This document shows, one piece after another, positions 1-5,825 of a stretch of 5,935 bases of DNA (within the stretch, counting starts at the first letter, position 1; every line of letters starts with the position of its first letter). The position numbers were made by a program, and so were the translations under genes. The notes beneath the pieces are model-generated. The model was given only the letters and a program-made list of their open reading frames with translations, searched no databases and was not told the DNA's origin. Origin of the DNA: Spirochaetia bacterium (lineage in GTDB: Bacteria; Spirochaetota; Spirochaetia; PWKH01); contig JAIPFS010000099.1 of NCBI GenBank assembly GCA_021736545.1, positions 1 through 5,935 on the forward strand. Direction: 5' to 3'.

Positions 1-902
1 GATTCAGAGATTGGACCTTTTGTATCGTTTTCCAAAGTTTCAGCCTCATCAGCACCGATATTGAGGAGAATCATAAGTATTGCAATTTTCGGACGCTTGC
101 CTGAGGCCTCAAAGGCCTTATCAGCCTCTTCCACAGTGCACTCTGTAGCCTGCCGTATCAGTCTTTTTGAACGTTCAATAAGCTTTTTATTCACCGGGGT
201 TAAATCGACCATAAGATTTCTGTAGATCTTCCCAATACGAATCATACTTACGGTGCTAAGCATATTGAGCACAAGCTTTTGGGCTGTTCCAGCCTTCATT
301 CGTGTTGAACCTGTAATAACTTCAGGACCTACATCAAGATATACAGCATGATCAGCATAATTAAAAGTTCTTGATCCCTCATTACAGCTGATAGCACCAA
401 CAACAGCGCCGAGTTCTCTAGCTCTTTCCATAGCTCCGATAACATATGGGGCATGACCTGAAGCTGTGATGCCGACAAGGACATCTTTTGATGAGAAAGC
501 AATAGACTCAATTGCTGCTATGCCATCTTCATAATAGTCTTCAGCATTCTCGATTGATCGTACCAGAGCCTCCCTTCCCCCGGCTATAAGCCCGATAACC
601 ATATCTGGAGAGACTCCAAAGGTTGGGGGACATTCAGATGCATCAAGAACACCTAGTCGTCCAGATGTTCCTGCTCCAATATAGACAAGTCTTCCTCCAG
701 CTTTGAAAGCTTTGACAATATCATGTATTAAGGCTTCAATTGTTTCCATTTGCTGCTCAACAGCGTAAGGAACAGTCTTGTCTTCATCATTCATAAGCTG
801 AAGAACGCTGCGTACCGGCAGCTCGTCAATGTTCATTGATCGTTCGTTGCATTGCTCGGTAGTAAATGCGCCTAACATATCCTGGGTTATGTGTGTTTTC
901 AT
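1..902 (-). CDS. murQ: N-acetylmuramic acid 6-phosphate etherase MurQ (3' end cut by window edge)
   Basis: MurQ is a cytoplasmic enzyme that cleaves the D-lactyl ether of MurNAc-6-phosphate to give GlcNAc-6-phosphate and D-lactate, a late step of murein recycling. The reverse-strand frame from ATG at 902 is open for 300 codons to the edge. It carries a SIS sugar-phosphate fold, with GAGTSGRLGVLDASECPP at residues 76-93, GLIAGG at 104-109, ITASGHAPYVIGA in the middle and GSTRMKAGTAQKLVLNMLST further on. Aligned by eye with E. coli MurQ (298 aa), the two catalytic glutamates (83 and 114 there) correspond to E90 and E121. The helical C-terminal domain is present, and only a few codons should be missing, although the visible last residues (GPISE) differ from the usual GGFIR-type ending. 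A GGAGAG ribosome site at 911-916 lies 8 bases before the start. The gene diverges from anmK, whose product is its substrate. Confidence 0.97.
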   Translation of the reverse strand, partial: MKTHITQDMLGAFTTEQCNERSMNIDELPVRSVLQLMNDEDKTVPYAVEQQMETIEALIHDIVKAFKAGGRLVYIGAGTSGRLGVLDASECPPTFGVSPDMVIGLIAGGREALVRSIENAEDYYEDGIAAIESIAFSSKDVLVGITASGHAPYVIGAMERARELGAVVGAISCNEGSRTFNYADHAVYLDVGPEVITGSTRMKAGTAQKLVLNMLSTVSMIRIGKIYRNLMVDLTPVNKKLIERSKRLIRQATECTVEEADKAFEASGKRPKIAILMILLNIGADEAETLENDTKGPISE

Positions 903-989
903 GTACAGCACTCTCCATAGCTTTTCTGCCGCAATCTGAATTTGTATTTCAGCTTTTCTTACTGTATCACTATAGAGAGGGAAAGTAAA

Positions 990-1008
990 GAAATAATATT
1001 TCAGAAAT
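990..1008. repeat. Overlapping inverted repeats, candidate operator
   Basis: The run GAAATAATATTTCAGAAAT holds three alternating arms: GAAAT, then ATTTC after a 3-base spacer, then GAAAT after a 1-base spacer. The same GAAAT arm recurs at 1021-1025. The block lies just upstream of the candidate -35 for anmK and upstream of the murQ candidate promoter, where a repressor or activator could act on both. It is AT-rich, so chance symmetry cannot be excluded. Confidence 0.4.
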
Positions 1009-1011
1009 TGT

Positions 1012-1040
1012 TTGCGTTTTGAAATATTGTGTCATATACT
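1012..1040 (+). promoter_or_regulatory. Candidate sigma-70-type promoter for anmK and the transporter operon
   Basis: TATACT at 1035-1040 is a one-mismatch -10 box. It is preceded, at an ideal 17-base spacing, by TTGCGT (1012-1017), which keeps only the TTG half of a -35 box. Transcription would start near 1046-1048, only a few bases before the GTG at 1050. The call rests on consensus matching by eye. Confidence 0.45.
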
Positions 1041-1049
1041 AATATTATT

Positions 1050-2291
1050 GTGAAAAAAAATAGAAAAAGCGCTGATTTTATAAGCGGATATAGAAAACAG
1101 AAAGAACACAGGATCATCGGACTTATGTCAGGGACATCTTTGGACGGTGTTGATGCCGTACTTGTGGTAATTCACACCGGCGATACAGGAGAGCTTCTTT
1201 CTGCTCAATTAGAAAGTCATATATATCTTCCCTACTCTGAAGAAGTAAGAAAAAAGATTTCACATCTCTGTATCCCGGGTAAAGCAGATATTAATGATTT
1301 GACATATGCTCATTACGGTCTTTCCCACTGGTATGCTGAGACGGTTCGTATGCTTATAACGGATGGCGGATATACAGCTGAAGATATCGATGCTGTAAGC
1401 ATGCATGGTCAGACAGTATGGCATGCCCCCGAGGCCATTGATTTTCCTGGCCCAAATGGATCTGTACCTGTAAAAGGGACCTTGCAGTTGGGAAATGCTC
1501 AAGCTGTATCTCTTCAAATAGGGATGCCGGTCATTTCGGATTTAAGATCTGCTGATTTAGCGGTCGGAGGCGAGGGAGCACCATTAGCTCCGTATATAGA
1601 TTTCCTGCTTTTTGGAAGTAATGAAGAGGGTCGTGCGGTACAGAACATCGGAGGGATAGGTAATGTAACGGTTTTACCGAAAGAGGGCACTCAGAAAGAT
1701 GTGTTTGCCTTTGATACAGGACCGGGAAACATGATTTTGGATGCTGTAATCCAAATAGGCACCCAGGGAAAGCTGGAATTTGATGACCAGGGAGCTATTG
1801 CTGCCAAAGGCCGAGTTTCAGAAAAACTAGTTAAAGAGCTTATGAATGATCCCTATTTCCGCAGGAAACCGCCAAAAAGTACCGGTCGTGAGGTTTACGG
1901 CCAGGAATATACTAAGAAATTCATGAGCAGTGCCTCAAAAGAAGGCCTAACATTTGAAGACACTGCAGCAACGGCTGCAGCTTTCACAGCAGAATCTATT
2001 GCGAGGTCATATCGTGATTATGTATTGCCGCAAACTTCTATAGCTAAAGTACTTGTCTGCGGAGGCGGTGCACGCAACCGTACACTTCTTCGTATGCTGC
2101 AGGACAGAATGCCGGCAGGGACAGAAGTTGCCACTACGGATGCCTTTGGGATACCTGAGCAAGCCCGTGAAGCCATGGCTTTTGCAGTTCTTGGACATGA
2201 ATCTCTTATGGGACGGCCGGGTAATCTTCCTGCTGTCACTGGAGCGCAGAAACATGTAGTGCTTGGAATGATTACTTTGCAGAATATCTGA
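1050..2291 (+). CDS. anmK: Anhydro-N-acetylmuramic acid kinase AnmK
   Basis: AnmK uses ATP and water to open the 1,6-anhydro ring of anhydro-MurNAc and phosphorylate it, giving MurNAc-6-phosphate, the MurQ substrate; it acts in the cytoplasm. Family motifs are all present (numbered from GTG 1050): GLMSGTSLDG 24-33, HGQTVWH 119-125, the acidic SDLRSADLAVGGEGAPL stretch with D169 as the likely catalytic base, NIGGIGN 199-205, FDTGPGN 221-227, PPKSTGRE 274-281, CGGGARN 337-343 and the terminal VTGA. The ASKHA-type fold looks complete. Starts are uncertain: GTG at 1029 (420 aa) and GTG at 1050 (413 aa) are the only in-frame options before the first motif, and neither has a Shine-Dalgarno site. 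I prefer 1050 because 1029 lies upstream of the -10 box. Either gives a basic N-terminal tail of about 20 or more residues beyond most homologues (E. coli is 369 aa). Confidence 0.96.
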   Translation: MKKNRKSADFISGYRKQKEHRIIGLMSGTSLDGVDAVLVVIHTGDTGELLSAQLESHIYLPYSEEVRKKISHLCIPGKADINDLTYAHYGLSHWYAETVRMLITDGGYTAEDIDAVSMHGQTVWHAPEAIDFPGPNGSVPVKGTLQLGNAQAVSLQIGMPVISDLRSADLAVGGEGAPLAPYIDFLLFGSNEEGRAVQNIGGIGNVTVLPKEGTQKDVFAFDTGPGNMILDAVIQIGTQGKLEFDDQGAIAAKGRVSEKLVKELMNDPYFRRKPPKSTGREVYGQEYTKKFMSSASKEGLTFEDTAATAAAFTAESIARSYRDYVLPQTSIAKVLVCGGGARNRTLLRMLQDRMPAGTEVATTDAFGIPEQAREAMAFAVLGHESLMGRPGNLPAVTGAQKHVVLGMITLQNI

Positions 2292-2308
2292 AGGAATTCA
2301 GATTTTTT
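2286..2308 (+). terminator. Weak intrinsic-terminator-like hairpin at the anmK stop
   Basis: ATCTGAA (2286-2292) and TTCAGAT (2297-2303) form a perfect 7-base stem closing a GGAA loop of the GNRA type. A run of six T (2303-2308) follows directly. The anmK stop codon (2289-2291) lies inside the left arm. The stem has only two G-C pairs, so it is more likely a leaky attenuator or 3'-end protector than a full stop. The binding-protein gene begins 22 bases later. Confidence 0.4.
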
Positions 2309-2317
2309 ATGATTTTC

Positions 2318-2325
2318 AAAGGAGG
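2318..2325 (+). promoter_or_regulatory. Strong ribosome binding site of the binding-protein gene
   Basis: AAAGGAGG, a near-perfect Shine-Dalgarno sequence, sits 5 bases before the ATG at 2331. It is the strongest translation signal in the window, as expected for a binding protein needed in excess over its membrane partners, and contrasts with anmK, which has none. Confidence 0.85.
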
Positions 2326-2330
2326 AAAAA

Positions 2331-3881
2331 ATGAAAAAACGTACTTTGTTCTTTATTACTGTCATTTTTTTGGCAGCAGCTGCAGTACCAAATGTATTTG
2401 CTCAAGGTGCTACTGAGGATAGTGCTGAAAGTGGAGATATTGATACTACAATTACCCTTGGTGTAGATCAGGAAGCAGTGGGATTGGACCCGCATATTGT
2501 TACAGCATTTTCATCCATGCGTCGGCTAGACCTTCTCTACAACAGACTTGTACGACTTGATGATAATATGAAAGTTGTTCCCGATCTTGCAGAGTCCTGG
2601 GAAATTCCCAATAACACAACTTATATCTTCAACTTGCGTAAAGGGGTAAAATTTCATAATGGTAGGGAAATGGTTGCAGAGGATGTAAAATATTCCCTTG
2701 AACGAGTATTAGATGATAAAACTGCTTCACCAGGACGGTCATACATTGCAACGATTGATAAAGTCGAAGTTGTGGACGACTATACTGTGAAACTGCATTT
2801 GTCAGCACCTCTGGCATCACTCTTGAATGCGCTGACTTCCAACAACATTTCCATAGTACCTAAAGAGGTTGTGGAAGAGCATGGGAATCTTCAGAGAGTT
2901 GCAGTCGGAACCGGACCCTATATGCTTGACGAGTGGGTGGCAGATAACTCAATGACGCTTGTAAGGAATCCTGACTATTTTGAAGAAGGTTTGCCGATGG
3001 CTGAGAAAGTTGTTTTTCGCGTTATACCCGAAGAAGCTTCGCTGTTAGCCGGCGTGAAATCTGGAGAGTTGAATATTGCGACTATCAATGACGGTGCAAC
3101 AATCCGACAGGCAAAAAACGATAAGAATGTTGTCGTTATGAATAAACCCGGTATGAACGTGCGAGTATTCAGTTTTAACAATGAAAAAGAACCATTTGAT
3201 GATGTTCGTGTCAGGCAGGCTGTTGCTCTTGCAATAGACAGGGATGAGATTATCACTATGGCTGAGTACGGCATGGGAAAAGCTACTGGTCCAATACCTA
3301 TCTCTGCTAAAGAGTGGGCTATCCCCCCCGAGGAACTTCCCCTAGGATCTACCGATCATGAAAGAGCTAGAGCTCTTCTGGCTGAAGCTGGATATCCTAA
3401 TGGATTTGAATTTGATATTGTCTGTTCTTCCACATATGAAGGCGGATTGGATGTCGCCCAGGTTATTCAGGACCAACTTAAAAATATCGGGCTCACAGCC
3501 AACCTGGATGTTATTGAATGGGGTAACTATATCGACAGGTGGGTAAAGAGAGATTTTGAGACTATGGTGGAACTTCGCGGCGGAAGCAGCGAACCTGACA
3601 GATTTCTCTTTAGATCTTTGCATAGTACTGGTGGAGTCAACAACTTTATGTTTGCTGATGACGAGGCTGACCGTCTTATGGAACAAGGAAGAAAGCAGAC
3701 AGATCCGTCAGAGCGTAAAGATACCTATGATAAGCTGCAGGTTCTCCTTAGTGAAAAAGCTCCGCTTGTCTTCCTATACAGCCCTAACGAAAACCATGTT
3801 CTGAGTACGAATGTAGAAGGGTTCAAGCAGGTTGGAAACGGAAGCCTGTATTATGTAACCCATGCAGTAGTAACTGAATAG
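2331..3881 (+). CDS. Periplasmic substrate-binding protein of a peptide-type (Dpp/Opp, SBP family 5) ABC importer
   Basis: This 516-aa exported protein should capture the ligand and deliver it to the two permeases downstream. Residues 1-24 form a signal peptide: basic MKKR, a hydrophobic core and a VFA cleavage site before QGATE. There is no lipobox cysteine, so it is probably soluble in a periplasm. The family 5 fold is clear: GLDPHIV near 51, the signature region from PDLAESW through NLRKGVKFHNG (84-111) and AEDVKYSLERV, GTGPYMLDEW at 193-202, NPDYF, then DVRVRQAVALAIDRDEI at 291-307 and the C-terminal EGF. Where E. coli DppA has GDNGDPDNF, with the Asp that holds a peptide amino group, this protein reads GGSSEPDRF (417-425). 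The arginine that holds the peptide carboxylate in DppA also seems absent. The ligand may therefore not be a free dipeptide. Its place behind anmK suggests a murein fragment, but this is inference; nickel, glutathione or sugar ligands also occur in this family. Confidence 0.93.
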   Translation: MKKRTLFFITVIFLAAAAVPNVFAQGATEDSAESGDIDTTITLGVDQEAVGLDPHIVTAFSSMRRLDLLYNRLVRLDDNMKVVPDLAESWEIPNNTTYIFNLRKGVKFHNGREMVAEDVKYSLERVLDDKTASPGRSYIATIDKVEVVDDYTVKLHLSAPLASLLNALTSNNISIVPKEVVEEHGNLQRVAVGTGPYMLDEWVADNSMTLVRNPDYFEEGLPMAEKVVFRVIPEEASLLAGVKSGELNIATINDGATIRQAKNDKNVVVMNKPGMNVRVFSFNNEKEPFDDVRVRQAVALAIDRDEIITMAEYGMGKATGPIPISAKEWAIPPEELPLGSTDHERARALLAEAGYPNGFEFDIVCSSTYEGGLDVAQVIQDQLKNIGLTANLDVIEWGNYIDRWVKRDFETMVELRGGSSEPDRFLFRSLHSTGGVNNFMFADDEADRLMEQGRKQTDPSERKDTYDKLQVLLSEKAPLVFLYSPNENHVLSTNVEGFKQVGNGSLYYVTHAVVTE

Positions 3882-3917
3882 TACAAATAAATACAGTAAT
3901 AGAATTATGTCTCGGAA

Positions 3918-3940
3918 CCTCTCCCTCTTTGAGGGAGGGG
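3918..3940 (+). other. GC-rich intercistronic stem-loop between binding protein and permease
   Basis: CTCCCTC (3921-3927) and GAGGGAG (3931-3937) pair perfectly around a TTT loop. The stem extends to ten pairs through one T-G wobble and two C-G pairs. No T-run follows (the next bases are GTTATTAAG), so it is not a standard intrinsic terminator. Such structures between binding-protein and permease genes commonly protect the upstream message from 3' exonuclease and lower downstream expression. It sits in the only gap of any size (100 bases) in the transporter operon. Confidence 0.65.
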
Positions 3941-3971
3941 GTTATTAAGATAAAGAACCAGTACATATCGT

Positions 3972-3975
3972 GAGG
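3972..3975 (+). promoter_or_regulatory. Ribosome binding site deciding the permease start
   Basis: GAGG lies 6 bases before ATG 3982. It overlaps the alternative GTG at 3970, which has no such site of its own. This favours the ATG. Confidence 0.7.
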
Positions 3976-3981
3976 TTATAC

Positions 3982-4944
3982 ATGGGAAGATACATCATAA
4001 AACGATTACTATCTATTATTCCCGTACTCATTGGGGTGTCTCTTATTGTCTTTTTCCTTGTCAGGCTTATACCCGGAACAGCTTTGCAGATGTACATGGG
4101 AACCCAGGTTGAAGCAACCCCAGAACAGATGGAGGAACTCAGACGGCTTTTCGGGGAAGACAAACCGGTTCCAGTTCTGTATATAGAATGGGTTGGAGAT
4201 ATTCTCCGCGGTGATTTTGGTCATTCTCTAAGGACAGGGCGTCCTGTACTTCCGGATATACTCAGTCGTCTTCCACTCAGTTTAGAGTTGACACTTTTTT
4301 CATTATTTCTCGCTCTCTTGATTGGTATTCCTCTCGGAGTAATTTCATCACTGCATCAGAACACTTTTGGGGATTTTGTTAACAGGATAGGCGGGCTGCT
4401 TGGTCTGTCGCTTCCGCAGTTCTGGCTTGCCGCCCTCATGGTGATGGCCTTTTCCAATGCAGGCGGGTGGATCCCAATGGGTAATTATGTAGGTTTCTTT
4501 GATTCCCCGCTGCAGAATCTCAAAATGTTATTCTTCCCATCCTTGGCAATAGGCATCGGTTTTGCCGCCGTTGTCATGCGGTATACAAGGAACAGCATGC
4601 TTGAGGTTCTTCAAATGGATTATATTAGAACAGCAAAAGCTAAGGGTTTGGATCGTCGGAAGGTTATTATCTTCCATGCACTGAAAAATGCCATTCTTCC
4701 AGTCATTACTGTAACAGGATTCAATGCCGGATACTTGCTAGGAGGGGCTATTGTTATCGAAGAGGTCTTTGCCCTTCCCGGAATGGGTCGTCTTGCGCTA
4801 TATGCAATCTATCAGAGAGACTATCCAGTAATTCAGGCCATTGTTCTTGTCATTGCAACGCTGTTTGTCCTGGTTAATCTTATAACTGATCTTATTTATG
4901 CCGTAGCTGATCCGAGAATCCGGCTGTTGGATGAGGCGAGGTAG
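3982..4944 (+). CDS. DppB/OppB-type ABC transporter permease
   Basis: This is one of the two inner-membrane subunits that form the translocation channel with the DppC-type partner. The 320-aa product starts MGRYIIKRLL, then SIIPVLIGVSLIVFFLVRLIPG, the standard N-terminal helix of this family, which supports ATG 3982 over the GTG at 3970. About six membrane segments can be seen near residues 9-30, 99-121, 135-158, 184-200, 240-262 and 285-308. A large external loop follows the first helix and contains GDFGHSLRTGRPV, typical of the family. The cytoplasmic coupling loop that contacts the ATPase is at about 213-240 (DYIRTAKAKGL through NAILP, with G222). The C-terminal DPRIRL motif is intact. The stop is 3 bases from the next gene, so the two permeases are translated from one message. 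Family is certain; substrate is not shown by the sequence. Confidence 0.95.
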   Translation: MGRYIIKRLLSIIPVLIGVSLIVFFLVRLIPGTALQMYMGTQVEATPEQMEELRRLFGEDKPVPVLYIEWVGDILRGDFGHSLRTGRPVLPDILSRLPLSLELTLFSLFLALLIGIPLGVISSLHQNTFGDFVNRIGGLLGLSLPQFWLAALMVMAFSNAGGWIPMGNYVGFFDSPLQNLKMLFFPSLAIGIGFAAVVMRYTRNSMLEVLQMDYIRTAKAKGLDRRKVIIFHALKNAILPVITVTGFNAGYLLGGAIVIEEVFALPGMGRLALYAIYQRDYPVIQAIVLVIATLFVLVNLITDLIYAVADPRIRLLDEAR

Positions 4945-4947
4945 CCC

Positions 4948-5784
4948 ATGAATACACCAAGAATATTCAAAAATGGTATTGCTGTTGCAGGACTTGTTAT
5001 TATACTCTTCTACATAATTGTAATAATTATTTCCTATTTCTGGCTTCCTTTTGATCCAGTAGCAATGGACTCAAAACAGATTCTTCAACCGCCGTCCTTC
5101 TCAAGTGGTCATATTTTTGGAACTGATGAGTTCGGCCGGGACGTGCTTTCGAGAATTATGAAGGGTACGATTGTCTCACTTGTCATAAGTGTTTCAGCTA
5201 CGGCCTTTGGAGCGGTGATTGGAGTCTTAATGGGCATCTGGGCAGGCTTTCTGGGAGGCCGATGGGATAACTGGATCATGAGATTTGCAGATATCCTTTT
5301 TTCATTCCCCTCACTGCTGCTTGCTATATTCATCATGGCAATTCTAGGGGAGCACACATATAATGTAGTGCTAGCCATCGGCATTGTTTATATTCCACAA
5401 TTTGCCCGTATCAGCAGGGGAGCCATTTATTCCCTCAAGTCAAACGAGTTTATAAGAGCCGCACGATCTAATGGAGCTGATAATTCATACATCCTGTTTC
5501 GTCATCTTTTACCCAATATAATGCCCCCCTTGATCGTTCAAGTATCTCTTTCTCTCTCCGTGGCTATTCTGCTTGAATCTGCATTGAGTTTTCTCGGCCT
5601 CGGAGTACAGCCGCCTGACCCTTCCTGGGGGAACATGCTCAGCAGTGCAAGAAAAGTTATGATGTTTGCACCTTGGACTGCTGTTTATCCTGGTCTTGCC
5701 ATTGTTCTGCTGGTTCTTGGTTTTAACCTCCTTGGCGACGGGCTTCGGGATGTTCTGGATCCGAGGCTGCGTAATGTGCGGTAA
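4948..5784 (+). CDS. DppC/OppC-type ABC transporter permease
   Basis: This is the second channel subunit of the importer, 278 aa, of ordinary length for the family. It has an N-terminal membrane helix (about 11-31), then the hallmark GTDEFGRDVLSR at 58-69. Further helices are near 75-100, 118-133, 138-152, 190-215 and 247-263. The coupling loop EFIRAARSNGADNSYILFRH at 167-186 continues into LLPN and should dock the ATPase. ESALSFLGLGVQPPDPSWG (210-228) and the C-terminal DGLRDVLDPRLR are classic for DppC proteins. GAGG at 4938-4941, inside the end of the upstream permease gene, is spaced 6 bases from the ATG. Its stop codon TAA shares a base with a possible ATG of the next gene. No defect is visible. 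Confidence 0.95.
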   Translation: MNTPRIFKNGIAVAGLVIILFYIIVIIISYFWLPFDPVAMDSKQILQPPSFSSGHIFGTDEFGRDVLSRIMKGTIVSLVISVSATAFGAVIGVLMGIWAGFLGGRWDNWIMRFADILFSFPSLLLAIFIMAILGEHTYNVVLAIGIVYIPQFARISRGAIYSLKSNEFIRAARSNGADNSYILFRHLLPNIMPPLIVQVSLSLSVAILLESALSFLGLGVQPPDPSWGNMLSSARKVMMFAPWTAVYPGLAIVLLVLGFNLLGDGLRDVLDPRLRNVR

Positions 5785-5815
5785 TGGAAAAACAGGAGTG
5801 TCCAGATCATATTAT

Positions 5816-5819
5816 GGAG
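5816..5819 (+). promoter_or_regulatory. Ribosome binding site deciding the ATPase start
   Basis: GGAG lies 6 bases before ATG 5826. The alternative in-frame ATG at 5784, which overlaps the upstream TAA stop, has no clear site. The product from 5826 also begins like other DppD proteins. Confidence 0.65.
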
Positions 5820-5825
5820 TGTGTG

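Larger units (their letters stand above)
903..1049. promoter_or_regulatory. Divergent control region between murQ and anmK
   Basis: This AT-rich gap must drive both murQ (leftward) and anmK plus the transporter (rightward). It contains a convincing rightward -10 box and overlapping inverted repeats, listed separately. For murQ, the best reverse-strand candidate is TATAGT (plus-strand ACTATA, 969-974) with a weak TTATTT 16 bases upstream; this would give a leader of about 60 bases. The heptamer ATTTCAG occurs twice (946-952 and 998-1004), which may reflect a shared operator. No regulator gene is visible. Murein-recycling genes elsewhere are often controlled by MurR (RpiR family), but nothing here identifies the regulator. 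Confidence 0.6.

Noticed and set aside
1..40. Possible frameshift or truncation of murQ at the left edge
   Set aside because: The last visible residues differ from the usual ending, but the frame stays open to the edge and the tail of MurQ is variable; the end is simply outside the window.
1260..1517. Open frame on the minus strand inside anmK
   Set aside because: It lies wholly opposite a gene with complete AnmK motifs, has no family resemblance and no ribosome site; it is a shadow.
2018..2365. 115-codon minus-strand open frame across the anmK end and binding-protein start
   Set aside because: It runs against two well-supported genes and covers the strong ribosome site of the binding-protein gene; its composition is that of an antisense reading.
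3342..3686. 114-codon minus-strand open frame inside the binding-protein gene
   Set aside because: The plus strand is a conserved family 5 binding-protein domain here; nothing supports the antisense frame.
3929..3954. Possible promoter TTGAGG followed by GATAAA before the permease gene
   Set aside because: The spacing is only 14 bases and the -35-like bases belong to the stem-loop; not credible as a promoter.
3970..3981. GTG at 3970 as the permease start
   Set aside because: It is part of the ribosome site for ATG 3982 and would add four residues before the family-typical MGRYIIKRLL.
5784..5825. ATG at 5784 overlapping the DppC-type stop as the ATPase start
   Set aside because: It has no ribosome site and adds a 14-residue segment unlike DppD; ATG 5826 has GGAG at good spacing. 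Translational coupling at the overlap cannot be fully excluded.
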